64,000 bases of DNA from Luteimonas sp. J29 (GTDB taxonomy: Bacteria; Pseudomonadota; Gammaproteobacteria; Xanthomonadales; Xanthomonadaceae): the NCBI RefSeq assembly GCF_000472505.1, contig NZ_AWZR01000003.1:124001-188000 (forward strand), read 5' to 3'. The notes below the pieces were generated by a model that did no database searches, was not told the origin of the DNA, and saw only the letters and a list, made by a program, of their open reading frames with translations. Within the stretch, counting starts at the first letter, position 1, and every line of letters begins with the position of its first letter. This document shows, piece after piece, positions 36,809 through 47,253 of the stretch. The position numbers and the translations under genes were made by a program.

Positions 36809-38575
36809 ATGACTCCAGCCCTTTCCGGGGCGGAGCGCGCCATGCTGGAAGGCGCGCACCGCCAACGCTACAAGCTGACGCGCGCCCCCCGCTTCCAGCC
36901 GCCTCCGGACCCGCTCCAGGCCACGGCCGGCCGCCTCGCCGAGAAGACCTCCCAGCGCCGCCTGGTCACCCTGCCCAAGCCGCCCTTCGCGGTGCGCGTG
37001 CTCAACAACATGACCTTCGGCGCGACCCGGCAGTCGATCGCCGAGTTCAACGCGCTGGGCAGCAGCGACGTCGCCCGCCTCACCGCCTGGGTGGACCGCC
37101 AGCTCAAGCCCGACGCGATCGACGACTCCGACGTCGAGGCGCGTCTGGAGGCCGCCGGCTACTACACGCTGAAGAAGACCCTCGCCCAGCAGTGGGAGGA
37201 CCACGTGCGTTCGGGCGCCGAATGGAACATCCGCATGCGCCCGGGCTGGGAAGTCCAGCGCGAGGCGCTGGTGCGGGCGGTGTTCTCGAAGCGGCAGCTG
37301 TTCGAAGTCACCACGATGTTCTGGCACGACCATTTCAACGTGATGGTCAGCGACTACAGCATCTGCCCGGTGTTCGGGCACTACAACCGCGACGTGATCC
37401 GGGCCAATGCCTTCGGCAACTTCCGCGCCATGCTCGAAGCGGTCGCGAAGAGCCCGGCGATGCTGTACTACCTGGACAACAAGTCCAACCGCCGCGGCGG
37501 GCCGAACGAGAACTTCGCCCGCGAACTGCTCGAGCTGCACACGCTCGGCGCCGAGAACTACCTCGGCTTCGTCGATCCGTTCAAGGTCCCGCCCTGCCCC
37601 GAGGACCCGAGCTACCCGATCGGCTACACCGACATCGACGTGTACGAGACGGCGGCCGCGTTCACCGGCTGGACGATGAACGACAACCACTGGGAGTTCA
37701 CCCACGCCGACAAGGACAACGGCCAGTTCCACTACCACGCGCCCTGGCACGATTCGGGGCCGAAGTTCGTGCTCGGCACCTTCCTCTACCCCGAGCGCCC
37801 CGCGCTGCAGGATGGCCGCGACATCCTCGACCGCCTCGCCAGCCACCCGCGGGTGGCCAGGTTCATCTGCAAGAAGCTGGTGCGTCGCTTCCTCAGCGAC
37901 GAGCCGCCGCAGTCGCTGGTCGACAGCGCGGCCAAGGTGTTCCGCGACAACTGGCGCGCGCCTGACCAGATCGCCAGGACGCTGCGCCACATCCTGCTGT
38001 CGGAAGAGGCGCAGAACGCGTGGGGCCGCAAGATGCGGCGGCCGTTCGAGGCGGTCGCGGCGGCACTGCGGGTGACCGGTTGCGACTGGACCTACAACTT
38101 CGACGACAACCGCAGCGGCGACCTCAACTGGCGCATGGGATTCACCGGCCACCAGCCGTACGACTGGGCCGCGCCCAACGGCTACCCCGACATCACCACC
38201 GCCTGGTCGGGCGCGAGCAACTTCGGCATGACCTGGAAGGTCCTGCTCTGGCTCACCGAGACCAGCCGCCCCGACGACAGCAACGTCAAGCTGCTGCCGA
38301 TCCTCGAGACCACCCGCCAGAACATCCCCGCCAACCAGTGGACCGCGAACCGCATCGTCGATTTCTGGTGCCGGCAGATCCTGGGCTACCTGCCCAAGTC
38401 CCAGCGCCTGGCGGCGCTGCGCGCGTTCATGGCCCAGAACGGGGACCCGGCCACGACCGTGCTCGAGGACAGCGATCGCAGCTCGACGCGCGACCTCAAG
38501 AACCATTACAACCACCAGCGGCTGCGCAGCCTGGTGGCGCTGATCCTCATGACCCCCGAATTCCTGAGCCGTTGA
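36809..38575 (+). CDS. DUF1800 family protein
   Basis: A 588-residue protein of the widespread, uncharacterised DUF1800 family. Conserved segments are LNNMTFGAT near residue 65, MFWHDHFNV, NPNEN-like GPNENFARELLELHTLG, FTGWTMND and ARFICKKLVRRFLSD. No signal peptide is visible, although its partner has a Tat signal. The start is ATG 36809 with GAGGGA upstream; the frame stays open further up but has no supported start. It is 10 bp before the DUF1501 gene, the usual pairing. Confidence 0.9.
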   Translation: MTPALSGAERAMLEGAHRQRYKLTRAPRFQPPPDPLQATAGRLAEKTSQRRLVTLPKPPFAVRVLNNMTFGATRQSIAEFNALGSSDVARLTAWVDRQLKPDAIDDSDVEARLEAAGYYTLKKTLAQQWEDHVRSGAEWNIRMRPGWEVQREALVRAVFSKRQLFEVTTMFWHDHFNVMVSDYSICPVFGHYNRDVIRANAFGNFRAMLEAVAKSPAMLYYLDNKSNRRGGPNENFARELLELHTLGAENYLGFVDPFKVPPCPEDPSYPIGYTDIDVYETAAAFTGWTMNDNHWEFTHADKDNGQFHYHAPWHDSGPKFVLGTFLYPERPALQDGRDILDRLASHPRVARFICKKLVRRFLSDEPPQSLVDSAAKVFRDNWRAPDQIARTLRHILLSEEAQNAWGRKMRRPFEAVAAALRVTGCDWTYNFDDNRSGDLNWRMGFTGHQPYDWAAPNGYPDITTAWSGASNFGMTWKVLLWLTETSRPDDSNVKLLPILETTRQNIPANQWTANRIVDFWCRQILGYLPKSQRLAALRAFMAQNGDPATTVLEDSDRSSTRDLKNHYNHQRLRSLVALILMTPEFLSR

Positions 38576-38585
38576 GGACGCGACC

Positions 38586-40139
38586 ATGACCAGGATCGAA
38601 CTCGATCGCCGCGAATTCCTGAAAGGCTGCTGCGCCGCGGCCACCGTGGGCGCGGCGGGACCCGCCCTGTTCTTCTCCGGCGACGCGAACGCCGCGGCCA
38701 ACGGCTACGACACCATCGTGCACGTGTTCCTGCGCGGTGGCATCGACGGCCTCAACCTCGTGTTCCCCGTCTCGGGCGAGGACCGCAACCACTACGAGGA
38801 GGCACGCCCGCGCCTGCACGTGCCGGTCAGCGGCGAGAACGCGGCGCTGCCGCTCTCGACCGGCGGCAGCGCAACCGGCTTCGGCCTGCACGGCGCGGCC
38901 AGCGGCCTGCGCGACATCTGGGCCGACGGCAAGCTCGCCATCGTGCATTGCTGCGGCATGCAGACCACGGTCACGCGCAGCCATTTCGACGCCCAGCAGT
39001 ACCTGGATTTCGGCACGCCCGGCAGCAAGGGCAACGGCACCGGCTGGCTCGCGCGGGCGCTACAGGCGCAGTCGGGCGTCCCCTCCTCGGTGGTGATGCC
39101 GGCGCTGGCCGTCAACAGCCGGATGCCGGCCAACATGCTCGGCGCCACCGGCGCGCTGACCATGGGCAGCCCCACCGACTTCCAGCTCAACGGCGGCGCA
39201 TGGGCCTGGCAGGCCGTCCGTCAGGACTCGCCGGCCGGCTTCAAGGGCGTACGCGAGACCCTCGCCAGCCTGTGGCAGGGCAACGTCGGCATCGAGCACG
39301 CCGGCCGCGCCGCCGATGCCGCGCTGCGCACGGTCGCCCAGCAGGCCTACACCGCCACCCTGCCCGACGGCTGGCCGAGCACCAACTTCGCCCGCCAGCT
39401 GTGGACCGTGGCGCAGTCGATCCGCTTCGACCTGGGCCTGCGCTACGCGGCGCTGGACGTGGGCGGCTGGGACACCCACGAGAGCCAGGGCAACGACGGC
39501 GGCGGCTACTACCGCGACCGCGTGGCCGAACTGTCGGCGGCGCTGGCCGCGTTCTACGGCGAACTCACCCGGACCGGCGAGATGGCACGGGTCACGGTGG
39601 TGGTGCAGTCGGAGTTCGGCCGGCGCGTGCGCGAGAACGGGAGCGGCGGCACCGACCACGGTTACGGCAACCCCCTGCTCGTCCTCGGCGGCCCGGTGAA
39701 CGGCGGCCGCTTCTACGGCACCTGGGCGGGGCTGCATCCCGAGACCCTGTCGCCCTACTTCGGCGACATCCCGGTCACCACCGACTACCGCCGGGTGTTC
39801 GCCGAACTGCTGCAGAAGCGCATGGGCCACGCCGCGGTCGACCAGGTGTTTCCCGGCTTCGGCAACTACACGCCGCTGGGCCTGTTCGCCTCGGCCTCGG
39901 CCTCGGCGGCGCCGCGAGCGGTCGCGCCCGAGCCGGTCCGCCAGCCGGTGCGCCAGGCCCCGCAGCCGGCCCTGTCGGACATCCGCACCACGTCGGCCCC
40001 GGCCGAGGTGGCGGGCGAGGCCGCCAGCGGCCCGATCCGGCACCGCCGCGGCACCGTGCACATCCCGAAGCGGATTTCCCAGCCGCTGCTGCGGCTGCGC
40101 CTGCGCCTGTACCGGCTGATGCAGGAGCACCGGCTCTAG
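38586..40139 (+). CDS. DUF1501 family Tat-exported protein with extended C-terminus
   Basis: A 517-residue protein of DUF1501, a sulfatase-fold family. A Tat signal is present (DRREFLKG with a following hydrophobic stretch ending NAA). Conserved parts are LRGGIDGLNLVFP, SHFDAQQYLDFG, GGWDTHESQG and SEFGRRVRENGSGGTDHGYGNP. Past the normal end (VFPGFGNYTPLGLF) there are about 83 more residues: an Ala/Pro linker and a very basic end rich in RLRLRLYR. The protein probably acts outside the cytoplasm with its DUF1800 neighbour; the function is unknown. Confidence 0.9.
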   Translation: MTRIELDRREFLKGCCAAATVGAAGPALFFSGDANAAANGYDTIVHVFLRGGIDGLNLVFPVSGEDRNHYEEARPRLHVPVSGENAALPLSTGGSATGFGLHGAASGLRDIWADGKLAIVHCCGMQTTVTRSHFDAQQYLDFGTPGSKGNGTGWLARALQAQSGVPSSVVMPALAVNSRMPANMLGATGALTMGSPTDFQLNGGAWAWQAVRQDSPAGFKGVRETLASLWQGNVGIEHAGRAADAALRTVAQQAYTATLPDGWPSTNFARQLWTVAQSIRFDLGLRYAALDVGGWDTHESQGNDGGGYYRDRVAELSAALAAFYGELTRTGEMARVTVVVQSEFGRRVRENGSGGTDHGYGNPLLVLGGPVNGGRFYGTWAGLHPETLSPYFGDIPVTTDYRRVFAELLQKRMGHAAVDQVFPGFGNYTPLGLFASASASAAPRAVAPEPVRQPVRQAPQPALSDIRTTSAPAEVAGEAASGPIRHRRGTVHIPKRISQPLLRLRLRLYRLMQEHRL

Positions 40140-40175
40140 GCCGGCGAGGCGGCCGGTCCCGCTGCCGCCGGCACG

Positions 40176-40206
40176 AAAAAGGACAGGCGCCCCGGGGCGC
40201 CTGTCC
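40176..40206 (-). terminator. intrinsic terminator of the rpsF-rpsR-rplI operon
   Basis: A perfect 26-bp palindrome at 40181-40206, flanked by AAAAA at 40176-40180. On the minus strand it reads as a 13-bp GC stem followed by TTTTT, 28 bp after the rplI stop. The DUF1501 gene converges on it and may use it in reverse. Confidence 0.93.
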
Positions 40207-40233
40207 TGTCGAACATCCAGCCGCTGGCCGGGA

Positions 40234-40686
40234 TCAGGCCGGCTCGGCCTCGACGATGACCTTGACGGTCGCCTCGACGTCCGCGTGCAGGTGCACGGTG
40301 ACCTCGTACTCGCCGGTGTTGCGCAGCGGGCCCTCGCCCATCACGACCTCGGACTTCTCGACCGGCAGTCCGTTCTTGGTCAGGGCCTCGGCGATGTCGC
40401 GCGGGCCGACCGAACCGTACAGCTTGCCCTCGGTGGAGGCGTTGGCGTAGATGGTGACGCTCGCGCCGTCGATCTTGGCCAGGCGCGCCTGGGCCTCGTC
40501 GGCGATCGCCTGGGCCTTGGCCTCGTACTCGGCGCGGCGCGCCTCGAACTCGGCGATGTTGGCGGGGGTGGCCGGGACGGCCTTGCCCTGCGGCACCAGG
40601 TAGTTGCGCCCATAGCCCGGCTTGACGGTGACCTTGTCGCCGAGGTTGCCGAGGTTGGTGACGCGCTGGAGCAGGATCAGTTCCAT
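40234..40686 (-). CDS. rplI: 50S ribosomal protein L9
   Basis: A 150-residue large-subunit protein. The N-terminal RNA-binding domain ([19 protein letters not shown], then [13 protein letters not shown]) is joined by a long helix (about 45-75) to the C-terminal domain with [14 protein letters not shown]. Length and domains are standard. It is the last gene of the rpsF-rpsR-rplI operon. The 163-bp gap to rpsR is extremely GC-rich and can fold strongly. Confidence 0.98.
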   Translation of the reverse strand: MELILLQRVTNLGNLGDKVTVKPGYGRNYLVPQGKAVPATPANIAEFEARRAEYEAKAQAIADEAQARLAKIDGASVTIYANASTEGKLYGSVGPRDIAEALTKNGLPVEKSEVVMGEGPLRNTGEYEVTVHLHADVEATVKVIVEAEPA

Positions 40687-40849
40687 GGGATGTCTCCGTA
40701 TTCGTTAGCGACGCTGGCGCGCCGCAACGGTTGCTGTCCGAATCGGACGGATCGGGTCGGCCGGCCCCGCGGTGCGGGGCGGCCGCTGCCGGCGCCCCGG
40801 GGCCGCGGCGCCGCCACCGGGTGGCGCGCCCGCCCGGGGGATGGCCCGG

Positions 40850-41080
40850 TCAGATGTTGTGGTTGTCGGTGTACGGGATCAGCGCGAGGTAGCGGGCGCG
40901 CTTCACCGCGGTCGCCAGCTGGCGCTGGTAGCGCGACTTGGTGCCGGTGATGCGGCTCGGCACGATCTTCCCGTTCTCGGTGAGGTTCTGGCGCAGGGTG
41001 TTGAGGTCCTTGTAATCGACCTCCTGCACGCCCTCGGCGGTGAACTTGCAGTACTTGCGACGGCGGAAGAACTTGGACAT
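40850..41080 (-). CDS. rpsR: 30S ribosomal protein S18
   Basis: A 76-residue small-subunit protein with the family signature [17 protein letters not shown], then [28 protein letters not shown]. It binds S6 on the platform of the 30S subunit, and the rpsF gene lies 11 bp upstream. Confidence 0.98.
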   Translation of the reverse strand: MSKFFRRRKYCKFTAEGVQEVDYKDLNTLRQNLTENGKIVPSRITGTKSRYQRQLATAVKRARYLALIPYTDNHNI

Positions 41081-41091
41081 GTGTGTGCTCC

Positions 41092-41529
41092 TCAGGCGGC
41101 GGCGGACGGCTCGGCCTGTTCGGCCTTGGCGCTGTCGCCATCGGTGGACGGGGTTTCCTCGTCGTCGCGACGACGGCGCTCGTTACGGTCGGGCTTGTCG
41201 CCCTTCTCGTCCTTGTTCTTCATGATCAGCGACTGCTCGGTCTCGGCCTTGTCGCGGCGGATGACCAGGTGGCGCAGGATCGCGTCGTTGAAGCGGAAGC
41301 CCTCGACGAGCTCGTTCAGCACGTCCTGGGCGGCCTCGATGTTGAGCAGCACGTAGTGGGCCTTGACCAGGTTCTGGATCGGGTAGGCCAGCTGGCGGCG
41401 CCCCCAGTCCTCGAGCCGGTGGACCTTGCCGTTGCCGTTCTCGATCAGCGTCTTGTAACGCTCGATCATCGCCGGCACCTGTTCGCTCTGGTCCGGATGG
41501 ACCAGGAACACGATTTCGTAATGACGCAT
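41092..41529 (-). CDS. rpsF: 30S ribosomal protein S6
   Basis: A 145-residue protein. The ferredoxin-like S6 core occupies residues 1-95 ([40 protein letters not shown]). A charged, disordered tail follows, rich in Asp/Glu/Lys/Arg and ending AAA, longer than in E. coli and without the poly-Glu tract. GAAAGGA precedes the ATG. It is the first gene of the operon behind a long structured leader. Confidence 0.97.
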   Translation of the reverse strand: MRHYEIVFLVHPDQSEQVPAMIERYKTLIENGNGKVHRLEDWGRRQLAYPIQNLVKAHYVLLNIEAAQDVLNELVEGFRFNDAILRHLVIRRDKAETEQSLIMKNKDEKGDKPDRNERRRRDDEETPSTDGDSAKAEQAEPSAAA

Positions 41530-41613
41530 GGAGGTTCCTTTCGGGTATTCGGTCGCCCTCGCGGGCGGATCCGGACAGCCCCCCGACGCCCGGGATGGAC
41601 GCGGTGGAGCAAG

Positions 41614-41643
41614 GGCTCCCGGGCGGCAAGGCCGCAGGGAGCC
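41614..41643 (-). promoter_or_regulatory. stem-loop at the 5' end of the rpsF leader
   Basis: The arms 41637-41643 and 41614-41620 pair perfectly over 7 bp. An inner 5-bp stem, GCGGC with GCCGC, surrounds a CTT loop, with an asymmetric T/CC internal loop between. It lies at the very start of the predicted transcript. S6:S18 is known to repress its own mRNA through a leader motif, and this could be that site. Confidence 0.4.
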
Positions 41644-41647
41644 GCGC

Positions 41648-41676
41648 ATTATGACGGATCAATGACTTGCGGGCAA
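41648..41676 (-). promoter_or_regulatory. sigma-70-type promoter of the rpsF operon
   Basis: On the minus strand TTGCCC (41671-41676), a 17-bp spacer and CATAAT (41648-41653). The start is predicted at about 41641-41643, giving a leader of about 112 bases before rpsF. Confidence 0.7.
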
Positions 41677-41759
41677 GACGCCGGCCGGACCCTTCCCGTC
41701 CGGGTGCCCGGAAGGCCGGCCGCCCCCCCCGGCGGCGGCGGGCATGCCGCCCGGCGGCC

Positions 41760-42101
41760 TCAGGCCGCCTTGCCGGCGTCCGTGGTGAAGCTCTCGCCGC
41801 AGCCGCAGGCGGCGGCCGCGTTGGGGTTGTCGAACACGAACTCGTGGTTCAGGCCCCGGCGCACGAAGTCGATCGTGGTGCCGTCCACCATCGGCAGGCT
41901 GTCCGGGTCGACGTGGATCCGGACCCCGTCCTGCTCGGTCACCGAATCCCCCTCGCGCGCCTCGCGGGCGATGTCCACCACGTAGCCCCAGCCCGAGCAT
42001 CCGGTGCGCTCGACGCCGAAGCGCAGGCCCAGCGCACCGGGCTCGGTGGCGAGGAACCTGCGGACGCGTTCCAGGGCGGCGGGAGTGAGCTTGATGGCCA
42101 T
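41760..42101 (-). CDS. IscA/HesB-family iron-sulfur assembly protein
   Basis: A 113-residue A-type carrier. The three conserved Cys are in RTGCSGWGYVVD (about residue 35) and CGCGESF (about 99-101). The A-type motifs GLRFGV and NPNAAAACGCG are intact. It passes Fe-S clusters to target proteins. No isc or suf operon is adjacent, so IscA, ErpA and a stand-alone homologue cannot be told apart. A TAGAAT hexamer lies just 7 bases before the ATG. Confidence 0.92.
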   Translation of the reverse strand: MAIKLTPAALERVRRFLATEPGALGLRFGVERTGCSGWGYVVDIAREAREGDSVTEQDGVRIHVDPDSLPMVDGTTIDFVRRGLNHEFVFDNPNAAAACGCGESFTTDAGKAA

Positions 42102-42108
42102 GCACGGG

Positions 42109-42114
42109 ATTCTA
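42109..42114 (-). promoter_or_regulatory. -10 hexamer of the IscA-family gene
   Basis: TAGAAT on the minus strand, seven bases before the ATG. This predicts a leaderless or one-base-leader transcript. Confidence 0.45.
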
Positions 42115-42203
42115 GCCCGCCGCGCCTGAAACCGGCATGAGGCGGCGGTTGCGCGCGTTAGACTGTGCGTTCCACCCATCGGCCCCTCGCAGGACCCCAA
42201 GGC

Positions 42204-43604
<1,401 letters not shown>

Positions 43605-43637
43605 CGGCGTGGCGGCTGGCAACGGCGTGGGGGCGGC

Positions 43638-43943
43638 ATGATCCTGTTCCTGGCCCTGTGCTTCGTCGGCGTGGCGATCGGCGGCCTGACCGCGTTCGTG
43701 ATCTTCTGGCCGCTGGCCCTGGTGCACCTGCGCGACCGCCATCCGGAGGTGCGCGCGCGCCTGGGCGACGGCGCCTTCCTCTCGCCGCGGGCGCTGTCCT
43801 GGCTGCTGGGCGGCGGCTACCGCGAGGTGCCCGACGCGCGGTTCACCGGCCTCGCCACGCCGGCCCGGGTGTCGGCGATCGTGATCCTGGCGGCGCTGGG
43901 GATGTCGGGCCTGCTGTGGCTGTGGTCGGAGACGATGCGATGA
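43638..43943 (+). CDS. small membrane protein, unknown function
   Basis: A 101-residue protein with two hydrophobic helices (about residues 2-28 and 76-97) around a charged middle part containing PEVRARLGDGAFLSPRALSWLLGG. I do not recognise the family. It overlaps the next gene (ATGA), so both are probably made together, 33 bp after asnS. Confidence 0.75.
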   Translation: MILFLALCFVGVAIGGLTAFVIFWPLALVHLRDRHPEVRARLGDGAFLSPRALSWLLGGGYREVPDARFTGLATPARVSAIVILAALGMSGLLWLWSETMR

Positions 43944-44266
43944 ACGACGCGGAACAAGGGCCCCGGCACGTGTCCGAGCAGTGGTGGCTGGCCACGCTTG
44001 GCCGCACCCTGGTCTGGGCGCGGCTGCGCGTGCGCGAGGCCGGCACCGCCGAGGTGTTCGACAGCGACGGCAATACCCTCGTGTACGACAGCGAGGACAC
44101 CGCGCGCTCGATGTTGATGGACGCGGAGTTCGTCGCCTTCGACGGGCTGGACGAGGCGGACGCGCTCGAACGCGGCTTCTCGCTCGACGAGGTCGCGCCA
44201 CCGGCCGGAGACGACGAGTCCGCGCTGCGCGGGCGCATGGTCCAGTCGCTGGGCGGCCGCGCCTGA
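43940..44266 (+). CDS. hypothetical acidic protein
   Basis: A 108-residue soluble, acidic protein starting inside the stop of the small membrane protein gene. It has a mixed N-terminal part (WWLATLGRTLVWARLRV), a central DSDGNTLVYDSEDTAR stretch and an acidic C-terminus. No motif or family recognised. Coupling suggests it works with the membrane protein upstream. Confidence 0.72.
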   Translation: MNDAEQGPRHVSEQWWLATLGRTLVWARLRVREAGTAEVFDSDGNTLVYDSEDTARSMLMDAEFVAFDGLDEADALERGFSLDEVAPPAGDDESALRGRMVQSLGGRA

Positions 44267-44297
44267 GCACGCGCCACCGCGTCCGGCGGCGGTGCCG

Positions 44298-44303
44298 TAG
44301 GAT
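44298..44303 (+). promoter_or_regulatory. -10 hexamer for the leaderless PaiB-like gene
   Basis: TAGGAT, then six bases, then ATG at 44310. No Shine-Dalgarno sequence is present. Confidence 0.45.
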
Positions 44304-44309
44304 GCGCCC

Positions 44310-44945
44310 ATGTACACCCCTGCCGCCTTCGCCGAAACCGACCTCGCGCGGCTCGACGCGCTGGTCGAGGCCGATCCCTTCGTGACCCTGGTTACGGTCG
44401 ACGCCGACGGCGCGCCGTTCGCCAGCCACCTGCCCGTGCTGTACCGGCGCGACGGCGACCGGGTGCGCCTCGAAGGCCACTGGGCGCGCCCGAACCCGCA
44501 GTCGCGCCACCGCGGCCACGCGCTCGCGATCGTGCATGGCCCGCATGCCTACGTCTCGCCGGGCTGGTATCCGGACAAGGAGCCGGCGGCGCGCGTGCCC
44601 ACCTGGAACTACGCCGTGGCCCACCTCTCCGGCACGCTCGAGGTGTTCGGGGACGAGGCCTCGCTGGCCGACCTGGTCGCCCGCACCGGCGACCGCTTCG
44701 AGGCGACGGTCGGCCAGTCGTGGCGCTTCGAGCCCGAACGCGACGAACATCGTCGCCAGCTTCGGGGCATCGTGGGTTTCCGGTTCGAGGCCACGCGCAT
44801 CGAACTCAAGTTCAAGCTCGGCCAGAACCACCCGCCGGGCAACCGGCGCGCGGTCGCCGATGCGCTCGACCGGCTCGGCGCGCCCCGCAGCCAGGCCGTG
44901 GCGGCACTGATGCGCGGACAACTGGAGGGCGGCAGCGGCGATTGA
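44310..44945 (+). CDS. PaiB-family FMN-binding protein
   Basis: A 211-residue protein of the PaiB 'FMN-binding negative transcriptional regulator' family with a split-barrel flavin fold. Conserved parts are MYTPAAFAE, FASHLPVL, GHWARPNPQ, YVSPGWYP with VPTWNYAVAH, and LKFKLGQNHP near the C-terminus. No DNA-binding domain is visible. The family name comes from a Bacillus regulator, so the role here may be enzymatic. It has its own leaderless-type start. Confidence 0.9.
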   Translation: MYTPAAFAETDLARLDALVEADPFVTLVTVDADGAPFASHLPVLYRRDGDRVRLEGHWARPNPQSRHRGHALAIVHGPHAYVSPGWYPDKEPAARVPTWNYAVAHLSGTLEVFGDEASLADLVARTGDRFEATVGQSWRFEPERDEHRRQLRGIVGFRFEATRIELKFKLGQNHPPGNRRAVADALDRLGAPRSQAVAALMRGQLEGGSGD

Positions 44946-44975
44946 GCCGGTCGCGCGCCTCGTCCTCCCACGCCC

Positions 44976-45788
44976 ATGCCCGAAGGCCCCGAGATCCGCC
45001 GCACCGCCGACCGCCTGGCCGAGGCCGTGGCCGGACGCCCGCTGGTTTCGGCCTGGTTCGGCCTGCCCGCGCTTCGTCGCCACGCACAGGGGCTGCCGGG
45101 CCGGCATATTGTCGCCGTCGAGGCGCGCGGCAAGGCCCTGCTGACCCGCTTCGACCACGGCTGGACCCTCTACAGCCACAACCAGCTCTACGGCGTCTGG
45201 AAGGTGTGCGCCGCGGGCGAGCGGCCGGAGACCACGCGCGTGCTGCGGGTCGCGCTGGAAACGGCGGAGCGCGCGATCCTGCTGTACTCGGCCTCGGACA
45301 TTTCGATGTGGCGCAACGAAGACCTCGCCCGCCATCCCTTCCTCGCCGGGCTCGGACCCGACGTGCTCGACCCGGCGCTGGACGCCGCTGCGGTGGAGGC
45401 GCGCCTGCGCGACCCGCGCTTCGCGCGCCGCACCCTCGACGCGCTGCTGCTCGACCAGGGATTCCTCGCCGGCATGGGCAACTACCTGCGCGCCGAAACC
45501 CTTTTCGAGGCCGGCATCGCGCCGGGCCGGCGGCCGGTCGACCTCGACGACGACGCGCGCGCGAAGCTGGCCCGGGCCCTGCTCGACGTGCCGCGCCGCA
45601 GCTACCGCACCCGCGGCATCGCCCCGGCGCGCGGGATGCGCCGCGATTACCTGGTCGCCGACGGCGAGGGCTTCCGCTTCCACGTGTTCGATCGCGAGGG
45701 CCAGCCCTGCCACCGCTGCGGCACGCCGATCGTGCGCACCGCCAGCGCCGGACGGCGGATGTACGCCTGCCCGGGCTGCCAGCGCTGA
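44976..45788 (+). CDS. nei: endonuclease VIII (Nei), DNA glycosylase
   Basis: A 270-residue base-excision repair enzyme for oxidised pyrimidines. The N-terminal catalytic PEGPE (Pro2, Glu3), the helix-two-turn-helix DNA-binding region (LLLDQGFLAGMGNYLRAE), and the C-terminal zinc finger CHRCGTPIV with CPGCQ at the end are complete. LYSHNQLYGVW marks Nei rather than MutM. It follows the PaiB-like gene by 30 bp. Confidence 0.95.
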   Translation: MPEGPEIRRTADRLAEAVAGRPLVSAWFGLPALRRHAQGLPGRHIVAVEARGKALLTRFDHGWTLYSHNQLYGVWKVCAAGERPETTRVLRVALETAERAILLYSASDISMWRNEDLARHPFLAGLGPDVLDPALDAAAVEARLRDPRFARRTLDALLLDQGFLAGMGNYLRAETLFEAGIAPGRRPVDLDDDARAKLARALLDVPRRSYRTRGIAPARGMRRDYLVADGEGFRFHVFDREGQPCHRCGTPIVRTASAGRRMYACPGCQR

Positions 45789-45901
45789 GCGCGCACGGAT
45801 GCAGGCGCAACCATCCGCATCCGGCCCGGCCGGTCCGCGCGACCCCGCGAGGTCTTGACGCCGCTTTGCGATAATGCCCGCCCGCCCCCGCCGGACCCGC
45901 G

Positions 45902-46564
45902 ATGAGCCGACTGGTCGAACTGCTGGAAAAGAACGAAGCCTGGGCCTCGCGGATCGAGGCCGAGGATCCGACCTTCTTCCAGCGCCTGTCCGGGATCCAG
46001 CGGCCCAAGTTCCTCTGGATCGGCTGCTCGGACTCGCGCGTGCCCGCCAACCAGATCGTGGACATGGCCCCGGGCGAGGTGTTCGTCCACCGCAACATCG
46101 CCAACGTGGTGGTGCACACCGACCTCAACTGCCTGTCGGTGATCCAGTTCGCGGTGGACGTGCTCAAGGTCGAGCACATCCTGGTGGTCGGCCACTACGG
46201 CTGCGGCGGCGTGCTGGCCGCGCTCGACGGCCAGCGGGTGGGCCTGGCGGACAACTGGATCCGCCACGTGAAGGACGTGGCCAACCGCCACGCCGGCGTG
46301 CTGGCCGGGATCGAGGAACACGGGCTTCGGCACGACCGGCTGTGCGAGCTCAACGTGCTCGAGCAGGTCGCGAACGTCTGCGAGACCACGATCGTGCGCG
46401 ACGCCTGGTCGCGCGGCCAGTCGGTGCACGTGTACGGCTGGGTGTACACCCTGCGCGACGGCCGCGTCCACGACCTGGGCCTCGACATCGACAGCGAGGC
46501 GGCGCTGGCCGGGCAGTATGGCCCTGCGCTCGAGCGCATCCGCGCCGACCGCGAGGACCGCTGA
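45902..46564 (+). CDS. can: beta-class carbonic anhydrase
   Basis: A 220-residue cytoplasmic zinc enzyme that interconverts CO2 and bicarbonate. Zinc ligands and the catalytic dyad are in CSDSRVP (about residues 42-48) and HYGCGGV (about 98-104). The Can-type N-terminus [12 protein letters not shown] and length match E. coli Can. An extended -10, TGCGATAAT (about 45867-45875), lies 26 bases before the ATG. No dedicated -35 is convincing. Confidence 0.96.
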   Translation: MSRLVELLEKNEAWASRIEAEDPTFFQRLSGIQRPKFLWIGCSDSRVPANQIVDMAPGEVFVHRNIANVVVHTDLNCLSVIQFAVDVLKVEHILVVGHYGCGGVLAALDGQRVGLADNWIRHVKDVANRHAGVLAGIEEHGLRHDRLCELNVLEQVANVCETTIVRDAWSRGQSVHVYGWVYTLRDGRVHDLGLDIDSEAALAGQYGPALERIRADREDR

Positions 46565-46628
46565 TGCGGCACCCCGCGGCGCCGGCCTTCCCCACGCCAT
46601 CGGGCCCGTGCGCGGGCCAGGAGCCGTC

Positions 46629-47177
46629 ATGATTCCCGCACCGCTCGACTTCCGGCAGTGGATCGAGGACCACCGCCACCTGCTCAGGCCGCCGGTCGGC
46701 AACAAGTGCATCTACGATGGCGAGTTCATCGTGATGGTGGTCGGCGGCCCGAACGCGCGCACCGACTACCACTGGGAGGAAGGCCCGGAGTGGTTCTACC
46801 AGCTCGAGGGCGAGATGGTGCTGCGGATCCAGGAGGACGGCCGCCCGCGCGACATCCCGATCCGCGCCGGCGAGGTGTTCCTGCTGCCGCCACGGGTGCC
46901 GCACTCGCCGCAGCGGGCGGAGGGGTCGATCGGGTTGGTGATCGAGCGCCGGCGCCTGGCCCACGAGGACGACGGCCTGATGTGGTTCTGCGAGCTGTGC
47001 AACCACAAGCTCTACGAGGAGTTCTTCCACCTCGAGGACATCGAGCGCGACTTCTTCCGCGTGTTCGAGACCTTCTACCGTTCCGACGCGCTGCGCACCT
47101 GCCGGGCCTGCGGCCATCTCAACCCGCGCCCCAACCGCTACGAGATGCAGGCCGACTCCCGGGCCGACATCACCTGA
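46629..47177 (+). CDS. 3-hydroxyanthranilate 3,4-dioxygenase
   Basis: A 182-residue cupin iron enzyme opening the 3-hydroxyanthranilate ring toward quinolinate. Iron-binding residues are in [17 protein letters not shown] and PHSPQR. A C-terminal rubredoxin-like site has CELC (about 125) and CRAC (about 157), typical of bacterial enzymes. CAGGAG precedes the ATG. The kynureninase and kynurenine monooxygenase genes follow on the same strand, so the tryptophan-to-NAD route is present, but tryptophan dioxygenase is not seen here. Confidence 0.95.
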   Translation: MIPAPLDFRQWIEDHRHLLRPPVGNKCIYDGEFIVMVVGGPNARTDYHWEEGPEWFYQLEGEMVLRIQEDGRPRDIPIRAGEVFLLPPRVPHSPQRAEGSIGLVIERRRLAHEDDGLMWFCELCNHKLYEEFFHLEDIERDFFRVFETFYRSDALRTCRACGHLNPRPNRYEMQADSRADIT

Positions 47178-47241
47178 ACGCGCCCTTCCGCGGGCGCGGA
47201 CGCCCGGGCTCCGCCGGCCCCATCGGGCCGGCCGCGGCTCC

Positions 47242-47247
47242 TACAAT
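47242..47247 (+). promoter_or_regulatory. -10 hexamer for leaderless kynU
   Basis: TACAAT, then six bases, then ATG 47254. It gives kynU its own start of transcription inside the pathway cluster. Confidence 0.5.
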
Positions 47248-47253
47248 GGGGCC

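Noticed and set aside
45855-45875. TTGACG followed by GATAAT as a full promoter for carbonic anhydrase
   Set aside because: The spacer is only 9 bp. The extended -10 TGCGATAAT may still work alone.
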